Shown here piece by piece: positions 22,801 to 34,537 of a stretch of 64,000 nt of DNA (its first letter is position 1; each line of letters opens with the position of its first letter). The stretch lies in assembly GCA_003116995.1 (NCBI GenBank), contig BDSL01000074.1, positions 186,001 through 250,000 of the forward strand. The letters run 5' to 3'. Origin of the DNA: Yamagishiella unicocca. Lineage: Eukaryota > Chlorophyta > Chlorophyceae > Chlamydomonadales > Volvocaceae. Both the position numbers and the translations under genes were made by a program. The notes under the pieces were generated by a model. The model did no database searches. It had not been told where the DNA came from and saw nothing but the letters and a program-made list of their open reading frames with translations.

Positions 22801-24659
22801 GAAGAAGGGCAGCAGCAGCAGCAACATCAGCCCCCGCAGCAGCACCAGCAGCAGCACCAGCAGCAGCTAGACGGAGGAGAACGACATGAAGACCAGGAAC
22901 TAAAGGACCCGGAAAAACTGCAGCGGCAACAAATTGGACTGCCGCAACAAGCAGGGCAGGCAACGAACGGAGACGTGCAGCGGTGGCGACCGCCGACGGA
23001 GGGCTCTGCGGCGGCGGCGGCGGCGGGCGATGGCGCGGAGCGTCACCTGGTTCCGCAGGCACCCGAAAAGGCAGCACAAATAAACGGCCATCTTCAAAAC
23101 TTCGAACTCGGACACGAACTCCACCGCCACCACAATCACCACCACCGCGACCATCATAGCCGCCACCATAGCTACCATAGGCAGGTTCTGGAGCTCCTCT
23201 GCTGGGACGATGCAGGACGCCGGCAAGTGGTGTCGCTGACGGCCAGCGGTCGTACAGTTGCCGTACGGGACCTGCCGGCGCCGCCGCTCGGCGGCGGCGG
23301 GTCCGGCGGGTCTGGCGGGTCCGGCGGCAGCGACAGCGCATCTGTCCTGGCATCATTGCCGTCGACGCCCACATGGAGCTTCTGCTGCCATGTCGCATCG
23401 GGAGAGGCAGCCGCTACTGCAAGGACGGCAAGCGCCGGCGGCGCCGGCGGCGGTAGCGGAGGCGGTTGGGTGGTTGGCGTCCACAGCCACGTGGGCGGAC
23501 GAGCAGGGTGCCCAACCGCCGCGGTGCTTCAGTGGCCTCTCAGCCGCCAAGGCGAGGTCATCGGGCGAGCCGCAAACGGTGGAGCTAGCGCCTCGGCGGG
23601 AGTCGCTGCTGCAGCGCCGGCAGGGCCCTCGGTAGAAGCTGCGCAGGCGGCGGTGAGAGCGGAGCAGGCGGCGGTGGATGGCCCGGAGCCACTCGTGGGG
23701 TTGCTGTCGGACGGCTGGAGCCAATTCCACCGCAGCCCGTCGCCTCACGTTGGTGGGACGCCAATCGGGCCGACCCATGGGCCGACAGGAACAGCGCCGC
23801 CATCGCCGCCGTTTAAGTGCCCCTCCGGGGGCCGTAGCGACGCCGGCGCCGCCAGGTGTAGCGGCAATAGCAGCAGTAGCAGCAGTAATAGCAGTAGCAG
23901 CGATGGCTCATCGGACGATGTTGGCTGGGAAGCCGAGTCGGACCAGATGGGGCGGCGGCGGGGCCGCGGGAAACGTGCACACGGCAGTAGCAGCGGGGCC
24001 AACGCCGGCAGTAGCTGCTGGGGCGGCAAGTGGACCGACGGCGGACACAGCCGGCGGCGGTGCCGGCCGCGGCTGCTGGACAGCGGCCTGCTGACGTGTC
24101 TGTACGAGCGCTGGGCCGCTGTACGGCGCACCGCCAACGGCTGCTCGTCAGGGCTGGCTGCGGCAGGCTTATCGGTAGTAGGGGGGTGGCAGGAGGAGCT
24201 GCGCGGAGGAGAGGACGACGGGACGGCGGCGGCGGCGGCGGCAGCAACAGGGCGTTCGGCGGCGGCGGCGGCGACGGTGGTGTCGACCTCCGTGGTGGTG
24301 TGTGACGGCGGCGGCAGCGGCGGCGGCGGCGGCGAGGCGGTGATCGTACACAGTACGGCGGACGGGGCGATGCACTTTTGCGACGCCGGCGCGTACGCGG
24401 TGCCCGCCGTGCACCGGCGGCGGCGCCGCCGCCGCCAGCGGCACCCTCACGATCACCACCAGCACCAGCACCAGCAGGACCACGAGGACGGTGAGGCGGC
24501 TCGCCGTCCAGATCAGCATCGAGGGGGCCTAGGGGCGTGCAGTAGCGGCAGTAGCCCGGCCGCCAAGCCACCCCGCTCGCTGTCGGAGGGCTCCACCATC
24601 GCTGCCTCTGCCGCTGCCGCTGCCTCTGCCTCTGCCGCTGCCGCTGCCTCTGCCTCTGC

Positions 24660-24691
<32 letters not shown>

Positions 24692-26531
24692 CTGGTGCTG
24701 GAAGCCACGGGGATGATTCGTCGGCTCCTCCGCTGCCCGGGCTGCGTCTGAGGCCGGCGCGTGCAGGGGTCATGTCCGGGCACATGGCCCCGGTGACCTG
24801 CCAGGTGGGTGCGCCGGGGGCTCACGACCGATGCGGCGACGAGGCGACATAACGCGTAGATGGGAGGCATCCATCCTGGATTATCCGGGCGTGGAGTAGG
24901 GCATGGAGTGGGGCATGGAGTGGGGCATGGAGCAGGGCATGTCCACCCCCTCATGATCCTCGCTGCGTCACCCGTCAGTTCCCGCATCACCCTGGCGCCC
25001 TGCCCCCTCTTCCCCAACCCGGGTAATGTTCTCCAGCATGCATTTCCAAACGTATGCCCCAAACGGGTTTTCCTTCGCACACGCGCTTTCCTCGCAAGCC
25101 CCCACCCCGGGTAATGCTCCCCCGCCATCACACCGGTTTGCCCCCCCCCCCTAGGCATTACTTCTCGCTGTGTGCCGACCGACGGGCTTCCTCTCACCCC
25201 ACCCTACCCCGCCCAGCATGCATATCCAAACGCCTGTCCTAAACGGCCTTCCCTTTCGCACACGGTTATTCCTTGCAACCCTACCCCGGCCTGTGGTCAC
25301 CGCAGGCCGAGGTCGTGTATACCCGCGGGGTCGGCGCCGCTGCCCTGACGTCCCCTCCCGCCTCCCCCGCACTGCACCTGCGCCTCCACGCCTCCGCGCC
25401 CTCACCCCGCCCGCCGGCGGCGCACCAGCTGCCCTCACCCTGGCCGCCCTCCACGCTCCCAGCCCAAGCCCAACGACCGCAACCGCCACAACCGCCACAA
25501 CCACCGCAACTACCGCACCCGCCTTGCGCCGGCGCCGGCCCCGTCCGCATGTTGCTCACCGGCGCGGCGGACGGCTCGTTCCGCGGATGGTGCACCCACC
25601 GCTCGGCCTTCGGCCGGCCACTGTTTGCCGTACACCCGCACGGCGGCGCCGTACGGCGTGTGCTGCTGCCGCGCTGCGAGGGCCTTGCGCCGCCCGAGTT
25701 CCGTCAGTGCGTGGTCAGCGCGGCGGAGGACGGCAGCGTGGCGCTGGTGTGCGTGGAACGGGGCCGCGTCGTACGAGTGTGTCGTACATACCCGTACGGC
25801 ATGCCGGAGGTCGTGTCGTGGAGCTTCCGCAGGTGAGGGCTTCGCGATTGCTGGGTGGGGGGCGGCGGTGGGGCAGCGAGGGAACGCGTGTATGGATGGG
25901 CTCGATGAGCTCGACGTGCCCCGCCCTCCCCCGGACAGGCCTCCCCAACTCAATTAACGATCACTCCTTACCAAAAACAATCCGTTCACCTTGCCTGCCG
26001 CCTTGACTGCGCTACTATATCTGTATCACTGGACAGCCTCCTCCGCAAACCCTCCTCTTCCGCGCCCGTGTACTTGACGCCTCCGTTACCCCCCCCCCTC
26101 CTTCCCGTGCCTCCCCCCCCCTTGCCGCGCCTCCCCCCCTCCTTTCCCTCCTTCCTCCCCCCCACCCTCTCCAGGGGCTTCCTGGCCTGCGGCGGCCACG
26201 ACCCACTGGGTCGCTGGGTGGTCGCCGTGTTCGACCTGGCCTCGGAGGCGCCCACCCTGGACCGCCTCACGTGCGGCCCGGAGGCCCAGGCCATTCTGGA
26301 AGCTTCCGCCCACCCGCACCCGCACGCTCCGGCAGCAGTAGCAGCAGCAGCACCCGCCATGGGAGACAGCAACGTCGATCACCAGCAGCACCACCCGCAC
26401 CACCCGCACCACCCGCACCACCCGCACCACCCGCACCAGCAGCATCCCCAACACCAGCAGCACCCCCAACACCAGCAGCACGCTGCCCAGGCGCACGGCG
26501 TGTGGCACTTGAGGGCGGCTCAACGCCGCGA

Positions 26532-26562
<31 letters not shown>

Positions 26563-27175
26563 GGCGGCGGCAGCGGGGGCGGCAGCGGCGGGGTTGGGGG
26601 TTGGGGTGCGGAGTTGCTTCAGCAGCATCCGTCTCCCGTGGACCCAGCGGCGGAGCGCCGCGGGCAGGGTGTACACGTCCCCAGCCACGGGTATGGGCAC
26701 GGTCACATGCTGTCGCAGGCTGCGGCGCTGATGTCCTCCTCGCTGCCCCCTCCGGCGGCGGTGGTGGCGGCCGCGACTGCGTCGCCGCGCCTGCCGCCGG
26801 TGTGGGCGTACGGCGGGTCCTTCCGCACGATCTACTGCCGTCGGCCGGATGTCGTACTGGCGGCGGTGGACGGGGAGGTGCTGCTGGCGGCGCTGACGGC
26901 GCTGGCGGCCGCCGAGGCCGCCGCGGCGGCGGCCGCAGCGACCGCCGCCGCTGCCGCCGCCGCCGCCGGCGTCAGTGTCAGTGCCCCAGTGCCGGTGCCG
27001 CGGAACGTGCCGGCCCGTGGGTCGGCGGGCATCCGCGGCGGCGTGGCCGTCCCCGGTCCAGCCCAGCAGTCCGCCTCGTTGCCGACACCAGGCTTCCTGT
27101 CGCCCGCTTCGGCGTCACCAAGCGTACACGGACGTTCCCTCGTCACCTCGCGTCCCGCATCCATCGACATCACTC

Positions 27176-27209
<34 letters not shown>

Positions 27210-30200
27210 TGCCGCCGCTCACGCGGTTTCGGGGCATGGCTCCAGGGCGGCCGCACCCGCCGGCCCACGACGCAGCTTCGACCGGGTCCTCGGCGATGGC
27301 TGTAGCAGCGGGCGGCCGTCCCTAGACGACCTCGCAGCGCGGCCCACCGGTATTCCGTCAGCAGCACCAACACAACCGCCGCCGCCGCCGCCGCTAGCAG
27401 CTACTGCGGCAGCAGCGACGGAGGCGGCGGCCAGCCGCGGCGACAGCCCCAGCTGGGGCTCCCGTGGGGCTAGTGGCGGTGTCGACAGCCGGAGAGGCGG
27501 CGCCGGGGACGGCGACGGAAGGACCAAATCCGAGTGGAGCGACGGCCGGGAGGCGGCAGCGCTCGCCAGCATCTTGCACTCGTGGGCGGCCGACCCGCGG
27601 GTCGATCGGGCGCTGGAGGCCGCCCTTGTCGAGCTGGGCCTCCTCTGCGGCGACCCACGGGTCGTCGTCGCCGGCGGCGGCGGTGACGGTGGCGACGGCG
27701 GCGGCGGCGGCGGTGGGCGCGACGCCGCCACCCCGCGCTTGCCGCGTCGGTCAAACTCGGCACCAGCCGACGGCCATTGCGCGTGCGGCGGGATGTACGG
27801 CACGGAGGGCTGCGAGTGCGGCGGGGTTTCCGGCGGCGCAGGCCTGGCGGCGACAGCGGTGGGCGTCCGAAAGCAGCAGCAGCAGCAGCAGCATGCCGGG
27901 AGTCCTGGTTCGTGTCTGGTGCAGCCTGCGTTCGTGTCGCCATGTGGCTCGGTGGCGCTGGTGCTGCCGCAGGTGGGGGGGACGGAGGCGGCCGGGGGGA
28001 GGTTGCAGGACCGTTGGGGGAGTGCGCGTCAGTTCATGTATTTTTGGAAGGGGAGGGGAGGGGAGGGGACCGCATTCATGTAACGTAACGACCGCCCCTG
28101 TGCCACGCCACGTAGGAACCCCCCTCCCATGTTATCGACCCGTGGGTCGGCGGCTCTAGCTGCGCCGCCTCCCGGCTGCTTCAACTGGTCGTGCTGTCGG
28201 GGGCCATGGGCGGCCAGCCCGGGAGGGACATCGCGGACACGGCCTCCACCTCCGCCTCCGCCACTGCCGCCAGGGCGGCCAGTCACTTGCGGCGCCTGTA
28301 CCTCGTGACCGCGAGGGACGAGGTGGCTGCGAGCCGGGCAGCGGTGGCGGCGGCCGCGGTGGCGGCGGCCGCGGTGGCGGCGGCAGCGGCGGCGGCGGTT
28401 GACGTCAACGCTGAGGGGACGTCCGCTCGGACGGTCGCGGCGGAGCGCCGCGTCCCCGAGCCGGACCTGGCGGTCTTCGCGCGGCGTTGGCTGGCGGCCG
28501 ACCCGCGGGTCAGGGAGGCGGCGCAGCTGCTGTTGGCGGCCTACACTGACCCCGCCGTCCCGCGGGTCGCCGAGTCGCACCCGTCGGACTCTCCCCCTAG
28601 CACCCACGACGCGGGCGCACCCAACTCCCCCGCCCCCGCCCCGGCATCAGCCCCGGCATCACCCCTCCCACGCCAAGTAACACAGCTCCTGCGGATACGC
28701 GACGCCTCGGTGCCTCAACCCCGCCATCCGCAACCAGAACAGCAACGGCAGCAGCCCCCGCACCTCCGCCGCCAGGCGTCCGGCCGGCAGCAGCACCTCC
28801 CACCCCCGCCCCCGCAGCGGCTCTACCCCGCCGCCGTCATCGCCGGCGCAGCCTGTCTGTACCACCCGGATGCCGTACCACGGGAGCTGCTGGCCGCCGC
28901 CGTGGCGTCCCTGACGGAGCTGCTGTGCCTCCCGCTGACGGTGGCCAGGGACGCGCCGCTGGCAGCGGCGTACGGCGGCGGCGCCGCCGCCGCCGCCACC
29001 GCTGCCGCCTCGGGCCCGGCGGCGGCGGGTGACGCCCTCCGGGCCTCGGAGGGGGGGCTGTGGGGTGACGACGGCGTGCTGCTGCCGGCGGTGGCGGCGG
29101 CCATGCTGACGGCGGCGCTGCAGGGGCCGCACCGGGAGCGGTGGCGGCGCGAGCTGCTGCTGCCGGGGGGGCGTTTCGTGGACAGGTGGGTGGTGGAGGC
29201 GATGGATGCGTGCGATGGATGTGGCGCTTGCGAAGCTGGGCGGGCTTGCGGGAATGTGTTGGGGTGTAGGAAGGAAGACGGGGATGTGTTGGGGTTTAGG
29301 AAGGAAGACGGGGATGTATGCGAACGCTTAACAGTGCAATGTGCTGCGCCAGACGCAACTGGCTGGGTTTCGAGGAAGACCCGTGGATGCCAGAAAAAAC
29401 CGTTTAGAACAGACGTTTTGACAACTGGCTGGGTGGGATGGGAATGGACCACAGACACGACGGGCTGGCTGGATACATGAGTTGGGTGGGGGTTGGCGGT
29501 CGGCGCAGCAGCTGGATGGCTTTGGCAGGGTCGGGGTTGTGCCAGCAGTTCGGGGGGGTGACGATGCTGGTGTCGCGGGGCAGGAGGGTAGGAGGTCAGG
29601 GAACAGGACGTGGGCCGGGGAGCAAGACATAAAGCTGGGAGATGTCATCACGTAATGCCATCCTACGTCGCTGGGGCTCCACAGCGCCTACCGGATGTCC
29701 ACTCACGGCTGCCCGCCATTCCTCACGCCCGCAACCTACCTCCCCCCCCCGCCACACACGGGTTTTCCTTGCCCCGCCACCCCAACCGCCGCCGCGGCCG
29801 CCGATTTAGCTTAGCCGCCGAAGGTCGACATACGACCTACGACTTCCGTCTCCTCAACCAAGCTTTCCAGCATGCACCTCGAAACGTTTGTCCTAAACGG
29901 TTTTCCTTTCGTACACGGGTTTTCCTCCCCCCCCCACACACATACACATCGTGCCCCCCCCCTCCGCCCCAACCGCAGGCTGCTGCAGCTGGTGCACACC
30001 GTACCGCTGACCCCCGCCGGCCCCAGCGGGCAGCCGTACGACGTCCCACCCGTCACGGACGTCGCATCGTCGCCGCCATGGTCCGCGGCCGTTGTGCCTG
30101 TCGCCGCCGCCGCCGCCGCCGCCGCCTCCCCCTCCTCCGCCGCCTTCCCCTCCTCCGGCCGCCAGGCGGCCGCCGGCGCGGCGGCGGGCCCCCAGCGAGC

Positions 30201-33026
30201 TGCTCGGCAGCTAGCGGACCAGGCGGTGGCGCTGCTGGCGGCGGTGGCGGTGGCGGACATGGGCGCCGTGACGGAGGGCCTGGCGCGTTTCGCAGGAGGT
30301 GTGAGGACTCCAGGGAGGGCGGGCTCGGAAGCTTTGGGTGGGCGAGCACAAGGCTCCATCTGGAGTGCGCTAGGCACGGTGTGGATATCCGGCTGCCCCC
30401 CCGGGGCCACTCCAAGAAGCGCGTTTCGACGCCGTGTCGTTTGTCCAAGTCCAACTCCTGCAGCACCGTAGTCCTTCTCCGCCCGGGTTTCAGTCTCCTG
30501 GATGCGTTTCCTCCCCGGCCACCCAAACCCGCCCACCTCCCCCCGCCCGGCCGCCCTGCCCCCCGCCCTCCTGGAGCCCCCAGCTGACCCGCTGCCGCTT
30601 CACCCGCTGGTGGCCGCCTCGCTGCACCTCGTCACCGCCACCACCGCCGGCCGCTGCCGCCTGGCGCGCCACGCCCCCTCCCTGGCGCACTACCTGGTGG
30701 CCTGCCTGGCCTCGCACCACGGCCGCGGCCGGCCCGACCTGCAGCGCCCCGCCTACTACGCGGCGGCGGACCTGGCGGCGGCGCTGCCGTGCGTGGCCCT
30801 GCACGCCGTCACCATGCAGGTGGGTGCGCGGGTGGGTGGGTGGGTTGCAAGGAAAACGCGTGTACGAAAGGAAAACCGTTTTGGAAAACAGACGTTTGGA
30901 GGTGGGTGCGGAACGCGGGGTGCGTGGGTGGTGCAGGTGCGTGAGTGGGTGGGTGGGTGGGTGGGTCGGTGGGGTGGGTGGGTGAGGAAAGCCCTCGGGT
31001 TTGGCATTGGCTAGGAAACAGGTTGAGGAAGACGTTTGATACACACGTTTGTGCGGTGCATGCTGGAGAGCTATGGTCGAGGAAACGAAATCCGGAGGTC
31101 GAAGTCGAATGTCGGCCCTGGCTGCTATGGGTCGGTGGGGTCGATGGGGAGGGAGGGAGGGAGGCGCGTGTTGCGACACACGGGCCGGCGGGTAGCGTAG
31201 GAACGCGTGTCAGCCACGTGAGAAGAAGGAAGCGATGGGTCGGTGGGTCGGTGGGTCGGTGGTAAGAGGGCTCCAGGGCGCTGCTGCCGGTGAAACAAGT
31301 CCTCACTGGGTTCACCGCTTTGTTCCGAGCACTCTGTGGCCTGTTGGTCGTACGGTGCACACGTCACCTATTGATCGTACGGTGCGCACGTCACCTGTTG
31401 GTCGTACGGTGCACACGTGATCGGAAGGGCACGCCGAGCCCGAGCCGGCACTAAGCATTTGCGTGCCAGCCACTAACCCGAGATTTTTGCTTCCCCGCGC
31501 CCTACCCCTGTGACCCCCGCACCACCAGTGATACTCCCTCCCTCCCCCTCGTCGCACCTTCCGCCGCCTCCCTCCCTCCCCCTTGCCCCCTCGCCGCCTA
31601 ACAAACACAGCTGGCAGTGGCCAGCCCACTAGCGGCCACGTGCGCCACCGGCGAACCGCAGTACATCACTGTGTACGACATGGAGCACGGATCTGCCACG
31701 TGGCACCTGCCCCTGCAACCCGGTCCCGACGCGCTGCACTCACTGCCCCCCGAGCCGGCGGCGAAGTGCCATCCTGGCGCGGTCGGCACGAGTTGGGCTG
31801 CTGCCGCTGTCGCTTCTGGCGCAGTTGCTCCTGGTAGTGGCGGCGGCGGAGTGGAGCAGGGGTCTGCGGGGGCTGCTGGGCTGCTGCGCTGGCTGACACG
31901 GGCAGGCGTAGCGGCGCTGCAGTTCAGTCCACAGGTGAGGCCGATGACGATTTGGCAATGGATCCGGATCTGGATTTCGGTTTGTGTGGTAGGTGTACGG
32001 TCGGTGACGTAGGGTACTGCTGGCGGTTACTGTCGGTACGGGGGGCGGGGTTCGAGGAAGACCCGTGGATGCCCGAAAAATCCGTTTAGGACAGACGTTT
32101 TGAGATGCATGCTGGAGAACTGGGTTGGGGATACGAAAGCCGAAGGTCGTAAGGTGACCTTTGGCGGCTAAGCTAAAGCGGCTACGGCGAGACGACAGGA
32201 AGCGAGGACCCCGGGCGACGCAAGGAAACGTTTCGCGGAACCGGGGGGCGGGGGGATGGCAGCAACCCAGCATGGCTGCGTTTGTGGGCTTGTTGGGGGA
32301 TGAGCCAGGTAGAGGGGGGAACCGGGAAGAGGTGTGTGTGTGTGTGTGTGTGCATTGGGTGTGTTAATTCACTGCTAAGCCGCGAAACTCCACCACGGAA
32401 ATGAAACAGTCCGGGCGCCACCACTGGATTCGTTTTCTCCAGCGATATGGCAGGAGTGTGGAGCTGGCGGTTGTCGTTGTGGTGACGGTTGTCGTTATGG
32501 TAGCGATGGGCGCGTTGCGGTGATCAGCTGGGTGCGAAAACGGATTCGCCAAGCCATCACCCTCAACCCTTCCATTCATAACTGCCCTTCATTTTCCCAC
32601 CATCGTCCGTTCCCCCAACAGGGTGACCTGCTGGCGGCCCTAGTGCTGGACGGTGCGCCTGCCCCCTCGCTGCTGGTGTACTCGCTGCATCTGCCGTGGT
32701 CCCACAAGCTCCTGATGCTGCCGGGGGGCTCGCGCCAGGCGCTGGTGGTGCAGCCGTGCCACTGCTGGCTGCTGCCAGGCCTGGCGCCCCAGCACCAGGA
32801 GCGCCGATGTGCGCGGGAGGAAGATGCACAGGGGGAAAATTCAGGAGGCGGACGGCAGGAACTGGGGGTGGCGCAGGCGCAGGTAGAGGCCAATGGGGAG
32901 GAAGTGACCTTGGCGCAGGTGGTGGGCCGAGCCATTGGACTCCGCTGGTCGGGGCAAGGTTGCGTGGAGCTGATACGCGGCCGTAGTGTGGTTTTGGCGC
33001 GGTTGCAAATTCCCGGTGTGGGCTGA
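19811..33026 (+). CDS. WDR7 / Rabconnectin-3 beta homologue (WD-repeat V-ATPase assembly factor)
   Basis: Exons: 19811-19935, 20083-20174, 20627-20763, an unresolved part ending at 20982, 21205-24804, 25306-25832, 26175-27972, 28116-29185, 29979-30298, 30584-30819, 31611-31934 and 32622-33026 (TGA 33024-33026). The exons from 21205 on alone code for 2,759 aa in one frame. The first two exons join as TGSSDGAIVR-WQLHAV, then LVGHTRAIRHL and SVDDAGGCCLW, giving the first two WD repeats of the family. Later landmarks in family order are SGHMAPVTC, QCVVSAAEDGSVALV, LACGGHDPLG, WLAADPRVREAAQLLLAAY, YITVYDMEHGSATW, VAALQFSP and a C-terminal beta-propeller strand LRWSGQGCVELI. In animals WDR7 works with DMXL proteins in vesicular H+-ATPase assembly; that role is inferred here. 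Human WDR7 is about 1,490 aa; the excess comes from Gln, His, Ala and Gly tracts, mainly in 21205-24804 and 26175-27972. The start ATG at 19811 directly precedes family-like N-terminal sequence. Confidence 0.87.
20764..20982 (+). other. Unresolved exon junctions within the WDR7 homologue
   Basis: The exon ending at 20763 (phase 0, CCG/GTGGGT) and the exon ending at 20982 (GEYVSSVQVIQ, CAG/GTGAGC) use the same frame, but a TGA at 20881-20883 separates them and no acceptor in the right phase is obvious. The intervening DNA is a GGGT/GGTTG-rich tract (20764-20845). A mini-exon at about 20850-20876 (TDGACFAAP) is possible. Sequence equivalent to the stretch between the second and third WD repeats of the family is not visible, so a gap, collapse or loss is possible. 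Confidence 0.5.
21061..21165. repeat. Tandem array, ~40-bp unit, ~2.7 copies
   Basis: CTCGCTCCCTCCCTCCCTCC followed by TG(C/T)ACCGTGGCGAACCACTT repeats in the intron 20983-21204 of the WDR7 homologue, forming part of its pyrimidine-rich 3' end. Confidence 0.9.
22760..22870 (+). repeat. In-frame Gln-rich codon repeat in the WDR7 homologue
   Basis: CAG/CAA-rich stretch coding for runs of Gln interrupted by His, Glu and Pro, inside the exon 21205-24804. It is in frame and has no counterpart in the conserved WD core, so it is read as a disordered insertion. Confidence 0.85.
25027..25275 (-). mobile_element. Two adjacent dispersed family A fragments
   Basis: On the minus strand both 25027-25085 and 25215-25275 carry the GTTT-x-GGA-x-GCATGCTGG end and the AAACCGTTT-like block, in the order seen in longer copies. 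They lie in the intron 24805-25305 of the WDR7 homologue. Confidence 0.6.
29365..29425 (+). mobile_element. Dispersed repeat family A, 5' fragment
   Basis: GTTTCGAGGAAGACCCGTGG, ATGCCAGAAAAAACCGTTTA, then GAACAGACGTTTTGA. It is almost identical to the start of the copy at 32048. It lies in the intron 29186-29978. Confidence 0.7.
29808..29930 (-). mobile_element. Dispersed repeat family A, copy in reverse orientation
   Basis: Reverse complement of the family order: GGCGGCTAAGCTAAATCGGC-type end, the TCGGAGGTCG-like block (GAAGTCGTAGGTCGTATGTC), CATGCTGG, and ACCGTTTAGGACAAACGTTT. It lies in the intron 29186-29978. Confidence 0.7.
30838..31130 (+). mobile_element. Two dispersed family A fragments in tandem orientation
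   Basis: 30838-30903 carries the left block (GCAAGGAAAACGCGTGTACG, GGAAAACCGTTTTGG, CAGACGTTT). 31015-31130 carries a diverged middle part (ACACACGTTTGTGCGGTGCA, TGCTGGAGAGC, TCCGGAGGTCG). They lie in the intron 30820-31610 of the WDR7 homologue, separated by GGGT-rich sequence. Confidence 0.6.
32048..32262 (+). mobile_element. Dispersed repeat family A, long copy
   Basis: Includes GGTTCGAGGAAGACCCGTGG, TCCGTTTAGGACAGACGTTT, GATGCATGCTGGAGAACTGG, AAGCCGAAGGTCGTAAGG and a right part AGCGAGGACCCCGGGCGACG-like block that parallels the copy at 1187-1415. It lies in the intron 31935-32621. Confidence 0.72.
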
Positions 33027-33134
33027 GGAACGTTGCGCCCCTGCGGAAGGCATGCTAGGTAAGGGGCGCGACGTTGATTCATACTAGGAAACGGGGCCAC
33101 CAATGAGCTGACAGAATGAGGGAACTTGGAAGTC

Positions 33135-33139
33135 TGTAA
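33135..33139 (+). terminator. TGTAA polyadenylation signal of the WDR7 homologue
   Basis: TGTAA 109 nt after the stop codon, in GTCTGTAAGG. This is the usual volvocine green-algal signal and the first one after the stop. Confidence 0.7.
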
Positions 33140-33457
33140 GGCTTGGATTTGGCAATGAGAGTGCACAAGACTAGAAACTGGTGCCGTGAAGTTTGTACGG
33201 TGCTTGAGGTACTTCAGCTGCCAAGCCAGGTCCCATGAGACTTAACCGTTATTGTCTGTACAGTATTACACGTGCATCAACTCGGGAGCGTCGGACCCTT
33301 GCGCAGTTAATCAGTTCGCTGCCTGGTTCGGACTTCCTTGTTTCGCTTTTCGTCGATAGAACAGTACAAGACTTTCTGACTGTCAGCTATTTTCAGAGCA
33401 CCTCTCACAAAAATCAGAGGGTAGCCTTTGAGGCGTTGGCTCCAGCTGCCCAGCGGT

Positions 33458-34287
33458 ATGTCCACTGCGGTTGGCAACGCCGTCGTGGAGTCCCTGCAGC
33501 AGAACGAGGCTGTGGCGCCGCCAGCAGCCCCCGACACGATTCCTCCTGTCGAGGAGACTACACTAGACAAGCCAGGGAGCGCGCTAGTTGCGACCGCACA
33601 CCAGCATGACCACTCCGAGGAGGACAGTTCAGCCTTTGAATGCAACATCTGCTTGGAGCTAGCAAAGGAGCCTGTTGTGACTCTTTGTGGGCATCTTTTC
33701 TGTTGGCCATGCCTCTATAGGTGAGCGCTAAAATGCCTGGGCCTTCCTTGTGGGGTTAGCGCCTGACGCCAGAGCGACCTTTGCGTGATGGCAGGTGGAT
33801 GCAAGTCCAGGCCTACAGCAGGGCATGCCCAGTATGCAAAGCGGGCGTCGACATAGACAAGGTTGTGCCCATTTACGGGCGCGCTTCTGAGCCGACGAGC
33901 AAGGTGCAGGAGGCTGTGAAGCCTGTCCCTCCACGCCCGGCTGGGCAGCGACCAGCACTAGTTCCAGTAAGTACTTGTGCCCACAGGTTGGCGGAAGTTC
34001 GCTGCTTTTTGTACTGCCATTGAAGCCCTTACTACTTCCCACAGGCGACGACCCCAGGCCAGACACAGCAAGGCGTTCTCCCTTCACTCTTTGGCTTCCA
34101 CCTGGGACCTGGCCAGGGGTACAACGAGGCCCTGACGCCGGAACAGCAGCACCAGGTATGACCGGCATTTAGCGACCTAGAACACTCATGAAAATGCTCA
34201 CCCGTAAATGTCTTCATGCAGGCATTTCTTTCACGGCTGCTTCTAATGTTGGGATCGTTCGTCATCATGTGCCTTCTGCTTTTTTAG
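33458..34287 (+). CDS. RNF5/RNF185/RMA-type membrane-anchored RING E3 ubiquitin ligase
   Basis: Four exons with matching phases: 33458-33720, 33795-33966, 34045-34155 and 34222-34287 (TAG), giving 203 aa. A Gln/Glu-rich N-terminus is followed by a C3HC4 RING at about residues 62-102: [20 protein letters not shown] then CWPCLYRW and, across the first intron, ACPVCKAG. The ligands are Cys62, Cys65, Cys77, His79, Cys82, Cys85, Cys99 and Cys102. After the RING come VVPIYGR and a PPRPAGQRP segment, both hallmarks of this family. The last exon is a single hydrophobic tail anchor ([20 protein letters not shown]) that ends at the stop. Family members sit in the ER membrane and ubiquitinate misfolded membrane proteins; that role is inferred. 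Length agrees with animal RNF185 (about 190 aa). The gene starts 432 nt after the WDR7 stop on the same strand. Confidence 0.93.
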
Positions 34288-34532
34288 AGCGGGCGGAAAG
34301 GGCCCTAACTGCGGGTACCGTAGTCGAGGTATATAGAAGGGTCGTGTCGCGTGTCACTATCGTAGTGTTGCATGTTATCATGATATGGCGAGTGCCACAG
34401 CACTTGGCACGTCCGTCAGCAAGCTGTTCACGCGTCCGCCGCTGCGACACTGGAAGCTCACAAGGAGCTGCGCGGGCAGCAGTTGAGTCCGCTGCGCTAG
34501 CCATCGGGTGGGAAGGAAGGGGGGAAGTGGAT

Positions 34533-34537
34533 TGTAA
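34533..34537 (+). terminator. TGTAA polyadenylation signal of the RING ligase gene
   Basis: TGTAA in GATTGTAAAG, 246 nt after the stop codon, is the first such motif I find downstream on this strand. Confidence 0.65.
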
